From the NCBI GenBank assembly GCA_036971475.1, contig JBAIZL010000005.1, positions 164,660,886-164,724,885 of the forward strand: a stretch of 64,000 bases of DNA, read 5' to 3'. The stretch comes from Prosapia bicincta. Its lineage: Eukaryota > Arthropoda > Insecta > Hemiptera > Cercopidae. The notes beneath the pieces were generated by a model. The model saw nothing but the letters and a program-made list of their open reading frames with translations, was not told the DNA's origin and made no database searches. A program made the position numbers and the translations under genes. Every line of letters starts with the position of its first letter. Within the stretch, counting starts at the first letter, position 1. Shown in pieces: positions 55,700-64,000 of this stretch.

Positions 55700-55969
55700 A
55701 TGTGTAGAGGTGAAATAATAATAACTCTAATATCTCTCAGCATAACGTTAGTCTCGGAGCTCCTGCAGGCTCTGTCGTGGGTATTTCCTAGCTTTTATAA
55801 AAAGAAAAACAACGATAAAGCCAAAGCCACAACCTGTACCTGCTCAGACTTACACATTCCTACGGAAAATGGGGTTGCAAATACAACCCTCAGAGGCACG
55901 GACTTCGGATACCTCCCCTACATAAAAAAAGACTATCCTCCTTGTATCATTTTAACCTCAACTACCTAA
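55700..55969 (+). CDS. Small open reading frame with hydrophobic N-terminus, unknown
   Basis: 89 codons beginning MCRGEIIITLISLSITLVSE. Residues about 5-28 are hydrophobic, like a signal anchor or membrane segment. A Lys/Asn-rich stretch (KKKNNDKAK), a Cys-Thr-Cys and a polar tail follow. It lies 500 bp downstream of the E2F/YY1-like array. No homology is recognised, and chance is a real alternative. Confidence 0.2.
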   Translation: MCRGEIIITLISLSITLVSELLQALSWVFPSFYKKKNNDKAKATTCTCSDLHIPTENGVANTTLRGTDFGYLPYIKKDYPPCIILTSTT

Positions 55970-56977
55970 ACTGATGAGAGAGTTCAGCCCCGCCACTTTC
56001 TCCATCTTCTTGTTCTACTTCTTGCGATGAATAAGTTGAATATATTTAACAAAATTTGTAACTCTGGGCTACACGAGACGACTAATAAGTGTTAACCAAT
56101 GGTGTCGTTACAAGAAAACTCTAAACTATGTACGTAGGGTAAAACCGGGTAATGCTCTGTGGTTTACTATTACATTAGACAAATAACTTTATGAGAGCTA
56201 GGGTCCGACAGAGTATATCTGAAAAATACAAACTAACCGCAGTTTATAAATACAAACTGATACGACCGGTTATTTCCATAATCAGATAACAGGCTGTGGT
56301 TAAAAACCTGGATATTATTTCAGCCTTCATAATTATTCCTGAAACGTAATTGTTTTAGAAAAACCTGTATTCGTAGGACTAGTGATAATGGTAAACATAG
56401 AGTAACTTAAAACTAAGTAAACATAAATTATGAGGTATTTCATCAGCAATAATATAGACTATAATTTTTCAAAAGACAAAGCTTTATAAGGAAATTTCCC
56501 CATCGCCCTATAAGTATAGCCTTCGATGCGCTGTCCGTTTTTTTACCTGGCGGAAATCTCCTGTAGGCCTACATGACCAGGTTAGCTTATTGCATGAGCT
56601 TAGTTTGAAAAGCGCTTGCAATGAGCATCAATTTTGAAAATTTTTATTTTACTGTGTTTACAATACTTGTACTATCAATAGTAAAACATGTTTTAGGGTA
56701 ACACATAGAACAAGAATAAAACTATTTTACTACACAACGCGATTAAAAGTACAGATTAATCACTTTTGTTTACTAAAAATTAGCTTCCCGGCAATGACGA
56801 AACAAGAAGTATCAATTAAATCTCGTTAACGGTACATAACTATGTTTGATGTGTAAATCTACTTTAAGGTTAACACTTCATGTATCAAAAATCAGATAAC
56901 CATTTTTTATTTATTTTTTATTTTTTTACATTTTTTTAATTTTTTTTTTTTTAATTTTTATGTTTTACTTGTCTTTG
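55970..56977. other. No gene recognised
   Basis: AT-rich. It ends in a T-rich block (56900-56960) just before the minisatellite. Confidence 0.55.
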
Positions 56978-57257
56978 TTTACGGAAAGATTAAATCCATG
57001 CCAGTGACCCAGACACACCTTGGTTTACGGAAGAATTAACTCCATGCCAGTGACCCAGACACACCTTGGTTTACGGAAGAATTAACTCCACGCCAGTGAC
57101 CCGACACACATAGGTTTACGGAAGAATTAACTCCACGCCAGTGACCCAGACACACTTTGGTTTACGGAAGAATCAACTCCACGCCAGTGACCCAGACACA
57201 CTTAGGTTTACGGAAGAATTAACTTCACGTCAGTGACCCAAACACACAAGAATTAAC
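56978..57257. repeat. 46-bp minisatellite, six units
   Basis: TTTACGGAAGAATTAACTCC recurs at 56978, 57024, 57070, 57115, 57161 and 57207 (one unit is 45 bp), each followed by a CAGTGACCCAGACACAC block. Units differ by a few substitutions. The first unit has AAAGATTAAATCC, and the last is interrupted. Confidence 0.95.
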
Positions 57258-58080
57258 TTGCCCTGAGGGTTTTGTTATTTAACAATACATTCAGAGACTC
57301 TCAGAACGCTGCTCAAGACATCATCGCCAAGCTTGCTCTTCGAAAACAATATTCCTTGAACGGCTTTTCACTCTTGTTCTCTTTCTAGTGTTTATTTATT
57401 CTGTTCTGTTTTCGGCGTATTTGAGATAGGAAGTAATACTACTATCTAATTGGAAGTAATAATAAAGAGGTTCAAAAAAACATTATTCACTATAACAAAA
57501 TTCATTTTTTAAAAGCGAAAAATAATTTGCTTAGGTGTTTAAAGAAAGCTGGTTTAGTTCCAATCGGTAAATTTTATAATTGTTGTCTTGGTTTAAAGAA
57601 AACTCCATAGAATGAAAACTACTGTTTTAAACGATAACGCTTCGAGCCATTGACACATTTCTGTCTAATGAAGCTAAATTTTAACTATCATAAAACTGTG
57701 AATAAATCTGGAATTCTGACACAACGTTGTAAGTAAAAACTCAAGAGCTTATAAAATTAATTTAATAATAAGCTTGCTTATGAAACAAAGTTTAATAAAC
57801 AGTTACAACAGCAATAAACTCTCTAAGAAAAAAAGTAACCTCATATTTTACCAGATCGTAAATACATTTTTCTGTTGCTTGGAAAATAGTTTTTTTATCG
57901 TAGGCCTTGCCACCTTTGGAATGGTGAGTTACTAGGCCTGGGTATAGTGGTAAACCAAGGCCAGCTAAACTAACAAACACGAGAGTTTTTCGTTTGTTCG
58001 AAAGCATGTAGTTTCCCTTAACTTCATACCAGTATATAAACGTTAGGTAAAATGTAACGAACTATTTTTTTGGTGTAAAC
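57258..58080. other. No gene recognised
   Basis: AT-rich. A 71-codon minus-strand frame at 57792-58007 (NKRKTLVFVSLAGLGLPLYP) has no domain or splice support. Confidence 0.5.
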
Positions 58081-58081
58081 T

Positions 58082-58145
58082 ATGTTTGTGTGTGTCTGTG
58101 TGAGTATATGTGTGACTTTGTGTGTGTTTCTGACCGCGCGCGTGT

Positions 58146-58186
<41 letters not shown>

Positions 58187-58245
58187 TGTTGTGTCTGTCC
58201 GTGTGTGTGTATATGCGTGTGTTTGTGTCTGTCTGTGTGTTTCTT
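58082..58245. repeat. Degenerate (GT)n microsatellite
   Basis: GTGTGT runs with scattered substitutions. The Cys/Val-rich frame is a translation of the repeat. Confidence 0.95.
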
Positions 58246-60789
58246 TGGCTGTATCTCTGAGGAAGACCTATTTTCTATTAAGCTATTAGTTTGCCTCAGA
58301 TTCTATACTAAAAGTACATTCTATGTGGACAGAGTGACTTACCCGAAGTAGACCTACTCTCTAAGGAGGATCGAAAAGAACATTGTTTCTATTGAAATGT
58401 AGTTCGAATTTGAAAACAAACAAGTCCTCTACAGTACTAGAAAGTAAATCTAGACAAGGATAACTAAATGATAGGGGTGGGTATTAATTCAGTAGAGTTA
58501 TGATGAAGGCGTGTTATCGAAACAGGGAAAATATACTAAAAAGGTCAAAAAACATGCTTTAACCGAACAATTACAGGATACAAATATGCACACAATAAAT
58601 AATATTGGACGGTCTATATATCCAGGTGTTGTGCATATTGTTCCATATTATGGTTGGAGTTTAAATCATGGTATCGTAAACATAAAACACACTCTCAACG
58701 TTTTACTAGGCCGGTTTCTACCTGCTTTATACACAACAAACATGACTCTCGTTTTATACAGAATATTTAGTTACTGTTCCAATGTGTAATGAATACCAGA
58801 TAGTTGATGGATTTAGAGAATAGAGAAGAGTTTTATCCATTCTTACAGATAAATTCTGACCATTCAGAAATTTGTTTTGGTTTATGTTATAGGGCTGTGT
58901 TTGTACTACTTATTTGTTGTTCTTTTCTAAAATAAGGCGTTTGTAAAAAAGTTGTAGAGACATCAGTATATTATTTTATGTTAAGATATACCTACAAAGC
59001 ATACGTTTGGTTATGAAAAGAATTAAAAAGGCTAGTTTGGTAATGTGAAATAAACCATTGTTGGAGTCAAGCAGTCGATGTTCATTTGCGCATTAAATGA
59101 TATGGCAAAGCCAGTCATCTCACGAAACCTACCTTGTCACTTTAGGTTTAACAGAGTGATTGGATTTTTTTACAACCTAATCTAACCTGCTCTGTTTCTA
59201 GGTTGTAAATATATAATAAATAAATAAAGTGTTTTGTTTTGTGAATCATCTTAAAATATATAGGTCTACAGTTTGATGGCTGTTTCTGTATTCATGTACA
59301 GCCTGTTTTTGTCTTTGAATCGCTTTTAATATTTGCTGCATTAAAGTTTCTTTATTGTTGCTTACAATGAATTTTGTAATAAGGTATGTAAGAAAATAAA
59401 AAATGAAATGATCGATCGCAAATTAGGAGTCAAATTTGACATATTAAACCTTGGTTTGGTTTGTAAATTCTTACTCTATTAATTAAAAACATGTTTTGCT
59501 TGACATTAAAAAACTACGACCATCCAACATACTACTACTGTAGAAACAAGTAGAAAATATAATTGCAATACCTGCAGCTCACAATCTAATCTCAATGAAT
59601 TTGTTTATGAGTAAATCTGTTGAGCATTTCTCCTCAAGTTACTAAATTTCAATACTGAAGAAAATATATTTTCCATATTGATTATAGGTTTATATAATAT
59701 TATTTCTCAAAGTAATTTAAATTTTGTTTCTTTCTTCTGTATGAGTTGTCATTATTCACATACAATCTTTAATTGGAAAATAGTCAAAAACATTACTGAA
59801 TTTAAGGGAAATGGCACGACCTTTCTTCATTTGTGTTAGACAAGCACCTCTTAAATAATTAGCCTATTAATATTTCATTCCAAAAATCTTTTTACTTTTC
59901 AATAAAAAAAATACAAATGAAATTTATAATATTTTTGTAAGAAATAAAGTTTAACGATACCTAACCGAATCAATGAAAACATTCTACCTCGAAGCGCTAA
60001 ATCTGTCTCGAGCTCCGTTAAAACAACAGACACAGGTAGTTTGGTTTCAGTAAGACCGCTTTTATGCCGCGTGTTACAGTTCCCGCTTAGTGTGCATAGT
60101 TTCATGTATAAACAAGTGTGTTAGAGCAAGTGACGTAATCTTGTTCTTCAGAAATATGAAGGGAGCTTAGTTTACACTAGAGATGATAGTCTTTTGTTTG
60201 AACGTGTTGTGGGTTGAGTAACAATTAATTTAACATTGTTATTCGTGATGTTTCAACAGTTTGATTCAAATTATTTAACAATATGATTCATGATGTCGAC
60301 TTCCAAGAGTATTCGTGCATCCTCATTCTACGAGCAACAGGCTTTCATCTGCAAGACACCGATAAAAAGTACGTGAAAAAAATCTTTATTGGATCAGTAG
60401 AGTTGTATTTTTTGCGCCTGATCCTACTAAATAATCTCTTAATTCCTTTCATAGCTGATAATAAAAAAAAGTCGAAGAAAGGGATCTCCATGTTACCTTA
60501 TCATAATTCAGTGAGGTCTATCTTGATGATAGATCTAGTCATCTTTAGGTATCTTAATACACCAGACAAGTAGATAGGAAACCCAGTTGACTCAAAAATC
60601 TACATTGCTGGCTGCTTATTGAGCTTTATTACTTTCTAAAGAAGAATTCCAAAATAATTTGAAAGGATATTGGATATGACTGAAGCAAGACTAGCATGGT
60701 CATTTTACATTGTTATGTAAGTTGAGGATTCACGATATTCCAAAGCCAAGAATGATGACAACGTAATTATGTGAGTACTTTCTGCAATT
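58246..60789. other. No gene recognised (2.5 kb)
   Basis: AT-rich. Frames at 58511-58789, 59899-60105 (minus) and 60283-60573 are under 100 codons without recognisable motifs. Confidence 0.5.
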
Positions 60790-60798
60790 AGTAATAAT

Positions 60799-61396
60799 AA
60801 GGATTGGAAAGGATTCTGTATCCCAAGAAAGACTACAGCACTAAATCCGGGAAAAGCTATATTAGTGCAGCGTTGACATTATTTTTATGCATAATATGAA
60901 GTCTTTCATGTTCATGAAACACTTGGCGAATTTGATTAACTTTTAAATCTTATTATTTTATTAAAGAATTAAGCAACGCAAAAAATCTTTGTAACTTTAA
61001 TAATAAATGGGAAAACGTTTTGGTATGGAAACATGATATTCTATTCAACATGATCTGTTCTGGCATCAGCTGTTTACAGAATTACACATATTTCTTTTTC
61101 TCACCCAAGTCTAGGCCTCCAGAACCTAGTGACAGCCAACTACTAGCAAGCTACTTCCGTCTGAAGTGAATGAAATGTAGTTGACATGGCTGAACGGATA
61201 TCGCGAAGTGCTTTGCAAATATGACCAATAGTGTGTTGGGTTTTGTCGGTATGTAGTCATGTCCAATTGTGCAAAAATCTGGCCCAATAAACGAGCACTG
61301 TTGGACTACGGTCCGTATATTACGGAGTGTAGATTGAGTTTTGTCTAAATAAACCCGATAATTGCGGTTGGACAGGTATGATCTAATTACATGTAG

Positions 61397-61466
<70 letters not shown>

Positions 61467-61790
61467 GTCGCTGGCCTCGCAGAAGCATTGCTGGCAGCTC
61501 ACCTCTAGCGAGCTGCTTCCGTCTCACATGCGCATGCGGTTAATATTGTCGAATACGTTTCATCAGTGATATCTATTAAAAAGTAGCATAACTGAAATTA
61601 AGCCACTAGGAAAATTAAATATACAAGTTACCAAACCTATTTCTGCTCTTATATCGATTAAATTGAACATGTAGTTTGGGCTATTCTAGCTTCAACCGCC
61701 TCAGTTATAGTGTTAAAGTCAAACATGTGAGACACTAATTTAGAAACTAATTTGTTTAATTAGGTAAAATGTAGTAAAAAAAACTATATC

Positions 61791-61827
<37 letters not shown>

Positions 61828-62386
61828 CCTATATATATTTTAAAACAACGTAGGTTATTGAAATACAAGAATATTTATTAATTTACCAACGAAAAGCTTT
61901 GAATATAAATTAATAAATATTCTTGTATTTGAATAACCTATGTTGTTTTAAATTATTAAACAAGAAAACGTATTATTTATATATATAGAGAGAGAGGGCC
62001 TATATCTATGTAGTATAAATATACTAAAAATAATACATAGTGACGCATCTAAGATTTCGTTTGTTATGTTTGATTGTTCAACAATTATCTATTGAAGGGC
62101 ATTGTGACACATATTATAAATTTTAATGTGTCAACAATATATCCACATAATTTGGTTAGTATCATCAGTTCCGTCCCCAATTTGCATTGCTTTAACGTTT
62201 TCAAATTTCTGAATGAAACAATTTTTTCTGCATAATTTGTAGATAATAGTCCAAACATTTCCAAATAATTATTGTAGCCTATTTTCATTTTAATGTGATT
62301 GGGGAATAATTTAACTTTTATATCTCACAGTTTAATACGTGGGTATGTGAGTAATTTCTGCTCACACTAGTAATATTAATAATATT
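60799..62386. repeat. Tandem duplication unit 1 (period about 1588 bp)
   Basis: GGATTGGAAA at 60801 recurs at 62389. Shared blocks follow in both units: ACAGCACTAAATCCGGGA, ATGATATTCTATTCAACATG, AGCAAGCTACTTC, TCTAGCGAGCTGC and CTAGCTTCAACCGCCTC. Unit 1 contains two (TA)n tracts (61410-61464 and 61798-61826) and a hairpin PLE fragment not seen in unit 2. Confidence 0.8.
61842..61949. mobile_element. Hairpin-forming PLE 3'-end fragment
   Basis: A 44-nt left arm (61842-61885) and a 44-nt right arm (about 61906-61949) are reverse complements at 42 positions. The loop carries CCAACGAAAAGCTTTGAA, the downstream half of the PLE hammerhead-like motif. (TA)n lies to the left. Confidence 0.75.
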
Positions 62387-63645
62387 AAGGATTGGAAATG
62401 ATACTGTATCGCAAAGAGACTACAGCACTAAATCCGGGAGAAGCTACTGTTATTGTATGTATATTAGTGTAGCGTTGAAATTATTTTTACGCATGACATA
62501 AAGTTTTTCATGTTCATAAAACATTTGGAGAATTTGAATAAGTTTACAAATTTTTTAATTTTATTAAAGAAATATGTAACGCAAAAATCTTTGTAACTTG
62601 GTAAATCTAAATCTAAAGTTTTGGTATGGAAACATGATATTCTATTCAACATGATCTATTCTGTCATCAGCTGTTTACTGAATCATACATATTTCTTTTT
62701 CTAACCCAGGTGACAGCCAACCACTAGCAAGCTACTTCTGGAGTGTATGAAATGTGGTTGACATGGCTGAATGGATAACGCAGTGTGTATTGCGAATTTG
62801 GCCAATTGTGTGTTTTGTCAGTATGTCGTCATGCCAAATTGATGTGAAAAAATCGGGCCCAATAATTGAGCACTGGGAGTGTATATTGATCTAAATAAAC
62901 CTTATAATTGCGGCTGGACAGATATATATACCAGGCTCTGGGCCCCCAGAAGCATTGGTGAAAGCTCAGCTCTAGCGAGCTGCCTCCGTCTCTCATACGC
63001 ATTCGGTTAATATTGTCTAATGCGTTATACCTGTGCTATCTATTAAGAAGTAGCATAATTGCAATTATGCCACTAATCAATAAAATGTACAGGTTACAAC
63101 GCCTATTTCTGCTCTTATATTAATTTCATTAAACATATTGATTGGGTTGTTCTAGCTTCAACCGCCTCTATTTTAGTGTTAAAATCAAATATGTAAGGTA
63201 ATAACTTAGAATCCAATTTGTTTAAGTGAAGTAGAGGGTCATGGTGCAGAAACTGTCATGGGAACAATTAGGTAAATTGTAGTAAAAAATAAACTATATA
63301 TATATTTAGTATACATATAAACCTATATACTAAAAATTATACATAGTAACGTATTTAGATTTCGGTTTGTTATGTACACATAAATAAATATTTATCTATT
63401 GAAGGGCTTTGTGACTCATATTATAAATTTTAATGCTTAAAAAACGTCCACGTAATTTGGTTGGTATAATCCGGGGCATCTCCACTTTGTATTGTTTAAA
63501 TTTTTTTCTATTTCTGAATGAAATTGTTTTTTGTTTTATTTATAGGGAATAGTTCAAAATGTTGCAGCTAATTCTTGTAGCCTATTTTCATTTTTAATAG
63601 GATTGCGGAATAATTTAATTTTCATATCTCACAGTTCCCGTAACA
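62387..63645. repeat. Tandem duplication unit 2
   Basis: Second copy of 60799-62386, shorter by the (TA)n tracts and PLE fragment of unit 1. It ends with TGTAGCCTATTTTCATTTT and the ATATCTCACAGTT block, which closes unit 1 at about 62275-62330. Confidence 0.8.
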
Positions 63646-64000
63646 GATGCCAATTCAAAAGTAACTAAATCATGTTCCTTTTGCGTTTTCCCTCACATTA
63701 TTAAAGTTTCACAAAAACTCTCAGCACGTAATAAACAAACTTTTATCCTCTGACAGAAGGACTGAGATTGGTCTCTGTCACTTAAACTAATCTCACAACA
63801 AATGAATCAAGTGAATCGTTTATCTTAACCTAACAAGTTATTCTTCAAAAGTAATAAAACAATGTAATCAGCAGAAAAATGTGACGCTTACGATCTGTTT
63901 TTACTTTCCCAATCGTTCTAGTGAGTGTCTGTGATGTAACCGTACAAGACATTTTCTGACAGGACAAGCGACACTATTTCAGACAAAAGTTTGACTGCAA
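63646..64000. other. No gene recognised to window end
   Basis: AT-rich with no supported frame. Confidence 0.5.

Noticed and set aside
57792..58007. 71-codon minus-strand frame with a natural-looking peptide
   Set aside because: No family, no exon boundaries, length within chance for this composition.
1..64000. tRNA or rRNA genes, CRISPR arrays, bacterial operons
   Set aside because: None seen. The tRNA-like matches are primer-binding sites of retroelements.

Overview
This window is AT-rich eukaryotic DNA, and nothing in it looks bacterial. It has no operons, many (TA)n microsatellites, possible GT-AG introns and layers of retroelements. The element families suggest an arthropod, most likely an insect: BEL/Pao with a tRNA-Tyr primer site, a 17.6/297-like Ty3/gypsy element with a tRNA-Ser primer site, Penelope-like elements (PLEs) with GIY-YIG endonucleases, PIF/Harbinger and Tc1/mariner-type transposases, and jockey-like remnants. 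The species cannot be named from the sequence. Almost all recognisable coding sequence belongs to mobile elements. Host gene content is limited to a possible two-exon gene start (4633-5098), a possible terminal exon (54522-54740) and a CpG-rich tandem array with promoter-like motifs (55117-55200).

Layout. 1-1.2 kb: simple repeats and the C-terminal end of a non-LTR retrotransposon. 1.4-3.2 kb: copy A of a dispersed repeat. 4.6-5.1 kb: the candidate gene start. 5.3-7.4 kb: a PLE 3' end, repeat D copy 1, (TA)n tracts and a possible MITE. 8.1-8.7 kb: purine-rich low complexity. 9.35-9.86 kb: repeat C copy 1. 11.1-13.8 kb: a broken BEL/Pao gag-protease on the minus strand with its primer site. 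14.4 kb: a jockey-like RT remnant. 16.6-26.3 kb: repeat copy B, split by a complete, very young LTR retrotransposon (17554-25529). 26.5-29.5 kb: PLE fragments in both orientations. 29.5-36.0 kb: a decayed 17.6/297-like Ty3/gypsy element. 36.0-37.0 kb: repeat D copy 2. 38.2-40.4 kb: an old LTR fragment and a Harbinger insertion inside repeat C copy 2. 40.6-42.0 kb: a long inverted-repeat (foldback) element. 45.8-46.2 kb: palindromic PLE 3' ends between (TA)n tracts. 49.4 kb: a DDE transposase remnant. 55-57.3 kb: CpG-rich and minisatellite arrays. 60.8-63.6 kb: a two-unit tandem duplication carrying a hairpin PLE fragment.

Main result. The element at 17554-25529 has two 2014-bp LTRs differing at about four positions by eye, a 4-bp ACAC target duplication, and a matching empty site in the paralogous repeat at 1764-1767. 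It has an intact gag and a retropepsin but no reverse transcriptase, RNase H or integrase. Gag ends in a textbook -1 frameshift signal: an in-phase A AAA AAC heptamer, a 9-nt spacer and a 13-bp stem-loop. The element therefore looks like a recently mobile, trans-dependent gag(-pro) retroelement that has kept programmed frameshifting. The decayed element at 29.5-36 kb independently shows an in-phase U UUU UUA heptamer in its gag-pol overlap. PLE 3' ends carry a conserved hammerhead-like CTGATGA/stem/GAAA motif next to (TA)n.
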